NCBI GenBank assembly: GCA_021292105.1
Contig: CM037865.1
Location: 65,655,630-65,719,629, forward strand
DNA from: Anadara kagoshimensis
Taxonomy: Eukaryota > Mollusca > Bivalvia > Arcoida > Arcidae
Reading direction: 5' to 3'
DNA length: 64,000 nt
A model generated the notes under the pieces. It searched no databases. It had not been told where the DNA came from and saw only the letters and a program-made list of their open reading frames with translations. Shown one piece after another: positions 22,870 to 33,128 of the stretch (position 1 is the first letter of the stretch; each line of letters starts with the position of its first letter). A program made the position numbers and the translations under genes.

Positions 22870-24465
22870 GTGCATCCAGTATACCAGGAACGCCGATATT
22901 GGGATATGTAAGGCAGAGATATGTCAAACTCCGATAAATATTTTCTATGTCCAGAACTCGTTTGACTGTTTTTCTCACACATTTGCAATACATATATATA
23001 CGCGATTTGCGAACGAATATTTGCATCAAATGTTCATCCTTCATCAAGTTGTCTCAATGACACAGATCAATATGCTCAAGACTGTATCGAATGTTTATCT
23101 CTGTGTTTAAATTCTCTATTGTATTTCTGAAAAAAAAGTTCCTCGGTTGGGAATATCCTTCCTAGCCCTAGATTTCTGTGTCAACACCAGATTTGATTTT
23201 TTCCTAGTTCTGGAAAGCTGTAGTTAATGTTATAAAATATAGGCCTATAGTGTCTATATGAAAAAAACATTGATTTATTTAGATAATATTATTTAATGAT
23301 TTATTCATTAACAAAACCAATTTATTTAAGCTTTAGTTGTTATTTATGTATTCATTAATTTGATTAATTTTATTTATATAACAAATGACATGGATTAGTA
23401 TATTTGTTTTTGATTTATGTACAATTTAATTGTTATAGGTGTACTATTTTACCTCTGAACTGTCTGTTCGTCCATCCATCCTTTCAAAACAAAACAAATT
23501 TGTAAGTATTTTCACTAACTACAAAACACAGCCACTTCAAATTTTGGTAGCAATATTAGTAAGAGGTCAAAATATGGCATGTAACAATTTCAAGTCTGTA
23601 GGACACCTACTCCCTGTTTCAACATAAATAGTCCACGGTTGAAAATTTCAGTACCAGCAACGCCGATAATGGTATAACGGTAACAGTGTAAGGCAGCGAT
23701 ATGTCAAACTCTGATGAAAATTTTCTTTGTCCAGAACTCGTTTAAACACTGTTTTCTCACGCGTTTGCGACATATAAATAATACGCGATTTATGAACGAA
23801 TTTGTGCATCAAATGTTCATTCTTCATCAAGTGTCTCATTGACGCAGATCAACGCTCCTGTATCTAATGTTTGCCTCTAATTTTCTATTGTAATTCTGGA
23901 AAAAGTTCCTCGGTTGGGAATATCTTTCCTAGCTCTAGATTTATAAAGGCTCTCAATATTTCTGTGTCAACGCCAGATTTGATTTTTTCCTAGTTCTAGA
24001 AAGCTGTTAATGTTATAATGTATAGGCATATAGTGTTTAACATAAAAAAAGATTTATTTAGAAAATTTCTTTTTAATGATTCATTCATTTATTTATTAAT
24101 TACCAAAACCTATTTATTTAAGCTTTTAGTTATTTATGTATTCATTTATTTGATTAATTTTATTTATATAATAAATGACATGGATAAGTATATTGTTTTT
24201 GATATATATATATATATATATTATTATTATTATTATTATTAATTGTTATAGATATGTACTGTCCGTCCGTCCATCCTTTCAAAACAAAAAATTTGGTAAG
24301 TTTTCTCACTAACTACAAAACACAGCCACTTCAAATTTTATAAGCAATTTTAGTATTGGGTAAAAATACGGCTAGTACCAATTTCAAGTTCGTAGGACAT
24401 CTACTTTCTGTTTCCTGACTTGTGTTTATTTTTTCAACATAAATAGTCCACGGTTGAAAATTTCC
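22870..24465. repeat. Tandem duplication, two units of about 0.8 kb
   Basis: Unit 1 is about 22,870-23,650 and unit 2 about 23,650-24,465. Shared anchors are 'GATATGTCAAACTC' (22,918 and 23,698), 'GTTCCTCGGTTGGGAATATC' (about 23,138 and 23,908) and 'AATAGTCCACGGTTGAAAAT' (about 23,626 and 24,441). They are diverged by point changes and small indels. Unit 2 has gained (AT)n/(ATT)n runs at 24,204-24,241. Confidence 0.85.
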
Positions 24466-24589
24466 GTAACAGTGTTTTTAGCAACTACTGACAACAATCA
24501 CTTTTCTATGAGAGTTCAGTATTAGGTGCCGTACTGCAAGTAATTATGTAGCGCCATGATATCTCGTGTGTTTAATATCGATTCAATAT

Positions 24590-24735
24590 TTATCACTTGC
24601 TTGCCCTGCTTAAGGTATAGTTGTTTCACAATTAACGTACTAAAGTAGAGTTTGTTCCAAACTTTATACAACGAAGCAACCCGCTTACAAAAAAAATGTT
24701 GACATTGGGATATTGCAAGCCTAGGCTTAAGAGAT
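24590..24735 (-). repeat. End fragment of the dispersed repeat, reverse
   Basis: 'TAGAGTTTGTTCCAAACTTT' to 'GATATTGCAAGCCTAGGCTT' matches the 3' part of the family. Confidence 0.8.
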
Positions 24736-24828
24736 GAGAGTTCTCTTTTCGGATATAAATGGCCCTACGATTCGTTCTCCGACGGACATTCAAAAATTGT
24801 GATTTTCCCAATAAGAAAAGAAAGGATA

Positions 24829-25110
24829 AGTCAAAAACAAACATACTCCATGTCCGAATCACAATTCAGAAGCAAAGTTAAAACTTTAGAACTGACAAGT
24901 TAGGTTAGACACGTGAACTTCCACCAGGAAAGTGAGACCGGGTGCTCCGTAAAGGTGAGCACCACCTGTTAAGCTTGCTACGCCACGTGTGTAATCAAAA
25001 TTTTGTGAAAGGAACATGAAACTATGAGACGTCAAATATATCCAGGACAATCCTGGACACTTGGACATCAAACGTATCAACCAACAATACGGTGATGGCG
25101 GCCATAAAAT
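24829..25110 (+). repeat. Dispersed repeat, forward, most of the element
   Basis: Starts at 'CAAAAACAAACATACTCCAT' and runs through 'GTGAACTTCCACCAGGAAAG' and 'TCCAGGACAATCCTGGACAC' to 'GATGGCGGCCATAAAATTTG'. Confidence 0.88.
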
Positions 25111-25582
25111 TTGTAACTAAATTATGTGTAGATCCTCCATCACAATTTTGCAATCGGTGCAAGATGATTTACAAGTGATCCATCGGGATTAAATTTAACT
25201 ACGAATCATTTGTTAAACATTTGTTAATCGATACAGCTGTGTATCAAATTAATCGAGTCATTTAAAAAAAAGTAAGATATCATCTATTAGGTTGTTAATA
25301 ATTAATGTTATGTGCAATAAAACAAACTGGTAAATCCTGATTTTTGTGAGATTGTTATGTCATCTTTTGATTTTTGCAGCGTAACAACTGAATAATACTA
25401 TTAAAATTCTGTTAAATCTTTGTTTTCATTATGGTTACTCGATGCGTCGTGTTTAAATAATGATCTCGACAGAACTGAATAACCCAAAAGGGAGTAATTT
25501 TAATTTCAAAATATTAATTTTTGATTACATTACATATTATGCAAGTATTAATTTTACAGCACTAGGACAGAACATTACGATT
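25111..25582. other. No gene seen; left flank of the Ngaro element
   Basis: AT-rich. An open frame at 25,460-25,687 crosses the left terminal repeat and is not a gene. Confidence 0.5.
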
Positions 25583-25674
25583 ATAGCAGTCATGGGAACA
25601 AATGCTGACGTCATACTTAGACAGACAGCCATACGTCATGATGACGTATGGTCTGTGACGTTCTCAGCTTGTTC
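25583..25674 (+). repeat. Left split direct repeat A1 of the Ngaro element
   Basis: 92 bp, identical to 29,369-29,460. It contains TGACGTCA (25,606-25,613) and the palindrome CCATACGTCAT-G-ATGACGTATGG (25,629-25,651). It may include the promoter. Confidence 0.95.
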
Positions 25675-25701
25675 TCTCCACGAGTGAGGACGTTTTAGAT
25701 T

Positions 25702-26487
25702 ATGGAAGAAAAGTTGGATAAATTATGCTCTTCTATGACGGATAGGCTCAATTCCATAGAGGCAAAAATTGAATTTATTTCGGAGGAAACAAACCGGAAT
25801 ACTCAAATTATCAAAGAAGTGCAATTTGAACGAAAAAGTTCAGATATCATCGAGGACATTCCTCCATTACACCACGTGGTGGCACCCAGTCCCACACAGT
25901 CGTGTGCCACTGGGATAAAACCGGATATCCAGGGCGAGTTTAATTCTTTAAAGGACTCATTAAGCAGAGTTAAATTGCCTAATGAACTAAAAATTAATGA
26001 CTCGCGTCAAGGAATCCAGCGCTCTGACCATGGACTATTAAACGTCATATCTAAATGTGGTCGTTTTGCCGAAACTTCGGTGAAATTATTAAGCACATTG
26101 GAACCTGGTGAAAAGGTTAGTCAAGAAACTTTAGAAAATTTATTTTTAATTAATCATGCACAAATCAAATATTTACAAGACGAATACGCGTCTATATTAG
26201 TGAACAGTCAGTTTGATCCAGCAACCTCGAAACTTTTTAGGTGTTTGCAGAGAAATACATCTGGGCTTAATACTGAATCGTTAGATACTCTGCGTACAGC
26301 GTCCGCTATCGCAGCAACAGCTAAGCCTCCACCCCAGCGTCAGTATCAGGGTCGGGGCCGAGCACGTGCTGGAAAGGACATTTTTTCAAATTTTTCACAT
26401 AGGGGATTTCCAAACCGTAGACCTTATAATATTAACAAACATACCGAGGGAGGAATAATTCCAACAGATACGAATAAAGATGACTAG
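25702..26487 (+). CDS. gag: Ngaro ORF1, gag-like protein (261 residues)
   Basis: First open frame of the element, starting 27 bases after A1. Residues 1-45 are charged with leucine/isoleucine spacing suggesting a coiled coil (MEEKLDKL, LNSIEAKIEFI). The middle is acidic/polar. The C-terminal part (about 205-245) is basic and RG-rich (QGRGRARAGK, RGFPNRRP), as in nucleic-acid-binding gag proteins of DIRS/Ngaro elements. No CCHC knuckle is present. It would package element RNA. The role is inferred from position and composition, since gag proteins of this group diverge fast. Confidence 0.8.
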   Translation: MEEKLDKLCSSMTDRLNSIEAKIEFISEETNRNTQIIKEVQFERKSSDIIEDIPPLHHVVAPSPTQSCATGIKPDIQGEFNSLKDSLSRVKLPNELKINDSRQGIQRSDHGLLNVISKCGRFAETSVKLLSTLEPGEKVSQETLENLFLINHAQIKYLQDEYASILVNSQFDPATSKLFRCLQRNTSGLNTESLDTLRTASAIAATAKPPPQRQYQGRGRARAGKDIFSNFSHRGFPNRRPYNINKHTEGGIIPTDTNKDD

Positions 26488-26575
26488 ATCTAATGATATT
26501 AATTATAACTGTTAGCATCCGTTTAATTGTGACATTATATATTTTACATGACTAACATATTAAAATGCTCTTGAA

Positions 26576-28235
26576 ATGTGTTTTGGATTTTCGAGTAAAC
26601 ATATTAAGTCCTGGGAATCGATATCGGCACCACGTCATGTGTTAGAGTGGTTGGAAAAAGGAGTCCCGATTCCATTTTGTAAGGAACCTAATTCATTTGA
26701 GTTGGAAAATCGCTCTACTACATTTAAGCAAACTGAATTTTTGAATAGTGAAATCAGTAGGTTGTATTCCATAGGATGTATTGAAAAGTGTATTGTTAAG
26801 CCTAAATGTGTAAGTCCTATTGGCTGTGTTCCAAAACGAAAAAACAAGTTTCGTCTTATTACGGATCTTAGAGTATTAAATTCTTATTGTGTTACTCCTA
26901 AATATAGGAATGAGGACATACGAGATGCTGCGGAAATATTAAAACCAGATGACCTTTTTGTGTCTATAGACATTAAAGATGGATTTTATCACATTCCCAT
27001 CGCGGAAAATTTTCGCGATTTTTTAGGGTTTCAATGGCGAAACACGTACTTCCGGTGGAAAGTACTTCCGTTTGGTCTTAGCTGTTCGCCCTTTTATTTC
27101 AATAAAACGTTGCGCCCTATTATAACATTCTTACGTGCTCAACATCTACGCGTCACGGTTTATGTGGACGATTTTTTACTGGCTGCTAACCTTTCGGATA
27201 TTACAGATTGTATCGATCAGTTAATTCATACCGTCGAGGATCTAGGTTTTCAGATAAATTACGAAAAGTCGCAGCTTGTGCCGTCCCCGAAAATTGACTT
27301 TATTGGATATACGATATCTAGTGTTAGTCGTAAGCTAACTATTAAGGTTCAACGTAAACGAGTTATTTTACTAAAACGTTGTATTGCGAAAGTGTTAGGC
27401 TCGGACCGCGTTTCCGCTCGTACGCTTTCTAAGGTAGCAGGTCAATGTGTGTCGGTAACGTGGGCGGTTTCCCCGGGTAAATTGTTACTGCGCGGGGTAT
27501 ATAGACTGTTAAATACTCGTACTAATTGGGAAAGTACATTACTTTTGACTGACGAAGTTACAAAGGAATTGAACTGGTGGTTACAGGCTATTGACCACTG
27601 GAACTACAGGGAAATATGCAACCGTCCGGTCGAGATTCAGGTTGTTACCGACGCGTCCCACCTTGGATGGGGGGCTGTTTGCAACGGGCAAATAGCATCG
27701 GGCGACTGGAATATTCGAATATCTCGCAAATCGTCAAATCATCGCGAATTAATGGCTATTTTGATGGCAATAAAAGCATTCATGCCTATTCTACGTCACA
27801 AGAGTATTCAAATACTTACAGACAATATTTCGGCGATGGCGTATATCAATCACAAAGGTGGTCCCTGCAAAGATCTATCACAGCTAGCTATTGCGATATG
27901 GTCGGAGGCTGTAGAAAATGGGATCTCGCTTCAGTGCGCTCATATATCTGGCAAGCAAAACACGAACGCGGACTTCTGGTCGAGACAACAGACAAACACA
28001 CTGGCAGTTACACCCTCGGTTGTTCGCGTATATCGACAAAATATGGGGTCCGCACACCATCGACCGATTTGCAAATTGTCAGAATACACAGCTGACAAGA
28101 TTCAACAGCCGCTACTGGGATCCGCTATCGGAAGGTATAGATGCACTCGCCCAAACCAACTGGGGACGAGAAAACAATTTTATCAATGCTCCTTTTTGTC
28201 TACTTCCACGGGTTTTGGAAAACGTGAGAGAGTGA
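26576..28235 (+). CDS. RT: Ngaro reverse transcriptase - RNase H (one frameshift)
   Basis: The RT core lies at residues about 85-205: LITDLRVLN, FVSIDIKDGFYHIP and LPFGLSCSPF, with catalytic YVDD at residues 196-199. RNase H follows: TDAS (Asp 359), NHRELMA (Glu 391) and LTDN (Asp 416), so its catalytic acids are present. Past ADFWSR (about 27,985) the frame used to 28,252 loses likeness to the family. The +1 frame instead reads WQLHPRLFAYIDKIWGPHT, DRFAN, RFNSRYWDP and FCLLPRVL up to a stop at 28,233-28,235, the conserved tail of DIRS/Ngaro RT-RH proteins. A single extra base near 27,998 therefore breaks it. It could be mutation or sequencing error; a programmed shift is less likely. Confidence 0.9.
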
Positions 28236-29309
28236 GTGGAGCAAAACTTTAGATAACCATCGTTGGTCTGAGCGCGCCATAAAACGTTTTTCGTCGTCTT
28301 TGGCCTCTAGTACCTTACGGTCCTATAACAACGCAATACTTAAATTATCCAAATTTTGTTCTCGTAATAATTGCGAATTTCCACCTAGGTGTTCTGCAGA
28401 CCTGGCTAACTTTTTATGTGACATTGCTGAAGGTTCTTGTAGACCTAGTTCAGTTTTACACACCACGTCAGCGGCTATTGGCCATTTATATAATGCTAAA
28501 GAAATGGTTAACTTAATGGAGACTGATTTAATCCAAAGGTTAATAACAGCTTTAATAAAATCGGGACTTCAGCACCTATGGCTCGATCTAAAGTGATGCC
28601 AATCAAAAACTTTTATGATCTTTTCCACAACTGGCCTGAAAATTCAGAGTTGGACACTAAACGTTTAAGACTTAAGGCCGTTACTTTGTTATCTTTAACT
28701 GTAATGATAAGACCATCTGATGTGGCTCCTAAAGCCATGTTATATAATAGTTTACTTAATGTTAATGAAAAGGTGTGTTTTTGTGTTAATCAACTAGGGT
28801 TCGATAGTGACAGTTTGAAAATAACGTTTTTCGGGATAAAAAATGACACTAAGCGGTCGGGCTTCGAGATAGTATTGCCGAAAAGTAACCAGCACAAAAT
28901 TGACCCAGTTTCCACGTTATATGACTATGTTAAAAGAACAGAACCTCAGAGGCAGGTTAATGGACCCGTTTTTCTAACTTTAAGAGAACCATTTAAGGCT
29001 CTCGAAGCTTCGTCGATTGCCAAAATATTAGAAAGTTCTATTCAGTTGGCTGGCCTATCCGATCAAGGTTTTACTGCTAAGTCATTTCGGCCCACAGGGG
29101 CTACTGTAGCAATAGAACAGAATATTAACCCAGACATAGTTAGAAAGGTCGGTCGTTGGAAAAATTCAGATGTGTTTTATGCACATTATGTGCATTCTAG
29201 GACTCCGAGTTGTTTTACGGATAATATTCTTAATTTTAAGTGGCTTTATTTTCATGTTTTTATCTCATTATCTTGGCAATTAGTTAATGTTTATTTTTAT
29301 ATATGTTAA
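28228..29309 (+). CDS. YR: Ngaro tyrosine recombinase (one frameshift)
   Basis: Open from 28,228, overlapping the end of the RT tail. The first part reads SSTLRSYNNAILKLSKFC (N-terminal SAM-like DNA-binding region). The frame breaks at the GGG run 28,563-28,565, where a fourth G would restore KSG-T-SAPMARSKVMP, and continues in another frame to 29,309. The catalytic half has LLSLTVMIRPSDVAPKA (first Arg), FRPTGATVAIE (second Arg), VRKVGRWKNSDVF and AHYVH with the Tyr at about 29,187. The enzyme would join the circular cDNA to the genome in place of an integrase. The product end overlaps B1. As written it cannot make full-length protein without a frame change. Confidence 0.88.
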
Positions 29310-29608
29310 ATAAACATTTATATACTTTGTACGTTAGTGTTTGTTCCCTATTACGTAGATTTACAAAAATAGCAGTCATGGGAACAAATGCTGACGTCAT
29401 ACTTAGACAGACAGCCATACGTCATGATGACGTATGGTCTGTGACGTTCTCAGCTTGTTCAGATTGTTGTATGTATAGGTGTGTATATGAGATGTATAGG
29501 TGAGTGAACGAGTGTGTGAGAATATGGCAATTAGTTAATGTATGTTAAATAAACATTTATATACTTTGTACGTTAGTGTTTGTTTCCTATGACGTAGATT
29601 TACAAAAA
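29274..29608 (+). repeat. Right terminal block B1-A2-B2 of the Ngaro element
   Basis: B1 29,274-29,368; A2 29,369-29,460; B2 29,525-29,608. B1 and B2 share 'TAAATAAACATTTATATACT' and 'TGTACGTTAGTGTTTG'. AATAAA in each B copy is a candidate poly(A) signal. Confidence 0.93.
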
Positions 29609-29853
29609 CCAAATATTTGTAGTACTAATTCGTTAATGATATCTCCATAGTAACGACTTTATTTTTGCCTACTTGTATTACGATGAACTCAACCTAGCAT
29701 GGTTACATGAGAAAGTTATGTTCTGATTAATCGATAGTCATTTTCATCCATGGTTATAGTAAAATGGGTATTTTCGATAAGGAGGTCCGTGTTTGGCCTA
29801 AAATATTGTGCAATATTGAATCTAAATTCGTGGTTGAGTTGAAATTTGTCTTC

Positions 29854-30018
29854 ACTCATAGTTTAATGTGTTCAAGATAAAATCCCGTCATACTCACTCA
29901 TAGTTAAATGTGTTCAAGATAAAATCCCGTCATACTCACTCATAGTTTAATGTGTTCAAGATAAAATCCCGTCATACTCACTCATAGTTTAATGTGTTCA
30001 AGATAAAATGCCGTCATA
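29854..30018. repeat. Minisatellite, about four copies of 42 bp
   Basis: The unit contains TTTAATGTGTTCAAGATAAA and CCCGTCATACTCACTC. Copies are nearly identical. The last is cut at 30,018 by the next element, and its continuation 'ATACTCATTAC' is found at 30,684. Confidence 0.95.
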
Positions 30019-30683
30019 CACTAGAAGGGGGTTTTACCGGAATTATTGCGAAAATCCGGAATAATCAGACCAAATCCGGAATAAACCAAATTGATCCGGA
30101 ATAATCAGGTAAAGTCCGGAATAAACCAGTAAAATCCGGAATAATCAGGCAAAATCCGGAATAATCAAGCAAAAATCCGGAATAATTGGACTATTTTGTT
30201 ACGGTAAGTTTTCCGTAATCTAAAAATTACGGTAAGTGTCTGATTATTCCGGAAAATGACCGATTATTACGGAAAAAGTCTAATTATTCCGGCAAATGTC
30301 CAATTATTACGGGAAATTTTCTAAAAAATAATAATTTTTTTAAAAATGTTTACCGTAATAATTGGACATTTGCCGGAATAATTAGATTTTTACCGTAATA
30401 ATCAGTCTTTTACTGTAATAATCAGACAAGTTACCGTAATAATCAGACACTTGCCGGAATTTTTAGAATCCGTAAAATTTACCGTAAAAATATTCTTATT
30501 ATTCCGGATTTTGACCAATTATTCCGGATTTTGTCCGATTATTTCGGATTTGGTCCGATTATTTCGGATTTGGTCTAAAAATTCTGGAATTAATCTAAAT
30601 ATTCCGGATTTTCGCAAAGATTACGGAAAGTGTCTTACTATTCCGGAATTTCGCAATTATTCCGGTAAAACCCCCTTCTAGTG
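30019..30683. mobile_element. Non-autonomous CACTA/EnSpm-like element, 665 bp
   Basis: The ends CACTAGAAGGGGGTTTTACC and GGTAAAACCCCCTTCTAGTG are perfect inverted repeats. A 3-bp duplication ATA flanks them (30,016-30,018 and 30,684-30,686). Both arms are filled with short sub-terminal repeats, TCCGGAATAAT on the left and ATTATTCCGGA on the right, spaced about 20 bp. There is no coding capacity: the open frame at 30,451-30,681 is only this repeat translated. CACTA termini, 3-bp target duplication and dense sub-terminal repeats match EnSpm/CACTA elements. Confidence 0.85.
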
Positions 30684-30689
30684 ATACTC

Positions 30690-31440
30690 ATTACAAAAAG
30701 CGAAACGTATTGTATCATTTTTTGATAAGTTTTGAGCATGAAAGAGAATAATGTGTTTGTCATAACTACCCATTTATATAAATGCATAAAATCTTAACTT
30801 AAACTTGTTCAATGAAATAATTGTTACGTACATATCTAAATATTGCTCTTATGAAAGTATTCACGTGCATATCCTTGATAAGGAAAACAACCTTGACATG
30901 TGAAATACTCTCCTGGTGATTTTTAGAACTTTTAATTACAGAATCATCGGTAATGTTTTGTATTTTTTTTATCTTCAGCTCAAGTTATGTCCTGATTTTC
31001 ACTGAAAATTATTAGTATATTGAATTCTTGGAAACATCCTTGGGGCAAAATATTTAACTGATTAAGAAGGGTCTAAAATTGTTTAATTGGCCAGAACGGT
31101 ATTAAAAAATGTGAACCAAATAACTTACAATCGCCGGTTTAGAGATGTTTTTATAGTATTGTAAGAGATAAATACAAAAAAAGTTTTCAATAAGAGAGAC
31201 GGGATAACAATGGGTTGGTTCAAATATACATTAATCAAATATTTATAAAATTTAAAATACTCATTTTATGTATGTGGTCGATTGTTTTTCTATAATTTTG
31301 TTTGCGTTGGCTCTTACATTTACGTGTTTTTAAGTTATAAGTTCCTTTAATTTTATATTTCTCTCCAAGGTCATTGATTTTTCTCGACCATCACAACATC
31401 GTTGATATTAGTGAAATATCCTCGACTTGGTCATTAAACG
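30690..31440. other. No gene seen
   Basis: AT-rich sequence without recognised repeats or motifs. Confidence 0.5.
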
Positions 31441-31745
31441 TTGCCCTGAGGATATGGGATATCACAAACTAAGTAGGCAATTATTGTGTATTATTGTCAG
31501 AAATATACTATTGTCTAAATTTGCTGCTAGTTAAAATTTTAAATTCCTCAAAAACCAAGACATTCTCTCTTATGCAAAGTATTTTCTTTGCTAAATGTGG
31601 TTCGTTGGGTATCTTTTCTCCGAAAAAAAATTTGGTTTCATTCACTACTGATGAGGAATTGGTATTCCAGTGCTGTAAAATTAAAACTGGTAAAATATGT
31701 AATTTTGTTCCACACAGTACTGTACCTTATAATGTTGCATTGCGG
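31440..31745 (+). mobile_element. Hammerhead-repeat copy 5, ribozyme deleted
   Basis: Matches the 18.4-18.7 kb copy from 'AACTAAGTAGGCAATTATTG' through 'TTCCTCAAAAACCAAG'. It then has CACTACTGATGAGGAATTGGTATTCC joined directly to AGTGCTGTAAAA (31,643-31,680). The GAAA and stem III part is missing, so the ribozyme is broken. Confidence 0.8.
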
Positions 31746-31749
31746 ACTT

Positions 31750-33128
31750 AAATAGTTCTAGCACAGGGTACTTAGGATGGATATTCGACTTTTTAACTCC
31801 AATAAACACAACATGGTTTGTATTTGTACAGATTTATTATATTTAACATGATATAAGAAAAGGAAAAGAGCTCTTAAAAACATCATGCAGTGTAGTATTG
31901 ACATGATAGTTCATATACATAACGTCGAATCTTCACAGTATAAAACATTTTCCAATTTGTGAATTCCAACATTAAATCGGATAATAAATCTTCAGCTTTC
32001 GCGAGTTTTTAAAACACTGAACAAAATATTCTTTTTTGTTAGAATGCATCACCCAGTAGCTCTGGGAATAATAATCTTCATATTAAAATGCCATCTACAA
32101 AATACAAAAAAACGAAAGTGTTTAATTTTCAGCTGCAGGTTTCTACAATTCATTATACACATATTAATCAAAGTAAAATAAATAATGCAACAGTTGCTTC
32201 TTAAATTGTGCATTACAAGAAAGCATTTATAATATAAACTCTAGGTTATATGGTTTAATTCTTCTGAAGCCAGTTTGGTTGATCAGCGCAATATCTGATC
32301 CCGAAATTACATACAGGTCCTTCCACAAAATAAGATCACTCCGTAATTTCCATAAAGAAAGTTCACCCCCTTTTCAAAATATTTTTACCATATCTTATTT
32401 CGTGGAAGGACCTGTATTGTTTGAATTTTGGGGCGTATGATTTTCCACATCAGAATATAAATTTTGCTTAGTTCTTTATAATACAAGTAGTGTTAGAGTA
32501 ATTTTACCTTTTAGAATATACCTTTTCTAGTAAATAAAAAGAAACATCAGTCCATATCCAAACCACAATCCCAAGGCAAATTAAAAACTCAAGGCAAATT
32601 AGGTAACACATGCGAACTTCCACCAGTTAAAGTCCTCCTGATTAGTTAGGGTTTTTTATTATGTATTTATTAGGTTTCTTTGTTACATATTTATTAAAGC
32701 AAAATATTGCAATAGACTTTTTTCATTTAATTTAAATGGGGGTGGGGGCGGCTGAATCTTATATCTAGTCTTTCGATTCGTATATAATTATTGGGTGTAA
32801 GTTGTGTAAAGGCGAACTGCATCATTGAAGATTTTTGGGGTTGTATAAAAAGATTAAACCACACTGCTGGATACCATCGTTTTATACTGTGTCTGCCCAA
32901 AGTAGTTTTAATAATACACCCCCCCCAAAAAAAAAAAAAAAAAAAACCAAACCAACAACATGCCAGTTCATGCCCAGATCACAATCCAAAAGCAAACTAG
33001 ACACTTTAAAACTGACAAATAGTTAAACGTTCGAACTTTCATAAGGTATATGGATTTGGTCTGATATTTTTCTTTTTTCATTCGTTTGCTGTACTTACAA
33101 GAATTTAGTGTAAGTATTTATAATTTGC
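31750..33128. other. 3' flank of the minus-strand peptide gene, with repeats
   Basis: Several TTTATT (AATAAA on the minus strand) motifs, for example near 31,833 and 32,686, could end the minus-strand transcript. An inverted repeat is at 32,313-32,336 / 32,392-32,415 (24-bp arms, one mismatch; ACAGGTCCTTCCACAAAATA). Fragments of the dispersed repeat are at 32,545-32,635 and 32,958-33,030, the second preceded by a C8A20 run. Confidence 0.5.

Larger units (their letters stand above)
25583..29608 (+). mobile_element. Ngaro-type tyrosine-recombinase retrotransposon (DIRS order), nearly complete
   Basis: Layout A1-gag-RT/RNaseH-recombinase-B1-A2-B2. A1 (25,583-25,674) and A2 (29,369-29,460) are 92 bp and appear identical. 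B1 (29,274-29,368) and B2 (29,525-29,608) are near-identical apart from a 12-bp gap in B2. Split direct repeats of this order, with no integrase and a YR domain last, define Ngaro-like elements within the DIRS order. At about 4.03 kb it is compact. Identical A copies suggest recent insertion, yet two single-base shifts (about 27,998 and 28,563-28,565) break the reading frames. Confidence 0.93.

Noticed and set aside
24204-24241. (AT)n and (ATT)n run
   Set aside because: Ordinary microsatellite gained in the second duplicated unit.
27616-28095. 159-codon open frame inside the Ngaro element
   Set aside because: Shadow of the RNase H region in another frame, with none of the conserved residues.
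29854-30018. Possible CRISPR-like array (regular 42-bp units)
   Set aside because: The units are contiguous with no variable spacers, and the DNA is eukaryotic. It is a minisatellite.
30451-30681. 76-codon open frame with repeated 'PEF/SGF' pattern
   Set aside because: It is the translation of the CACTA-like element's sub-terminal repeats, not a protein.
32215-32330. Minus-strand reading of about 25 codons with protein-like composition
   Set aside because: Too short and partly within an inverted repeat. No splice sites support it.
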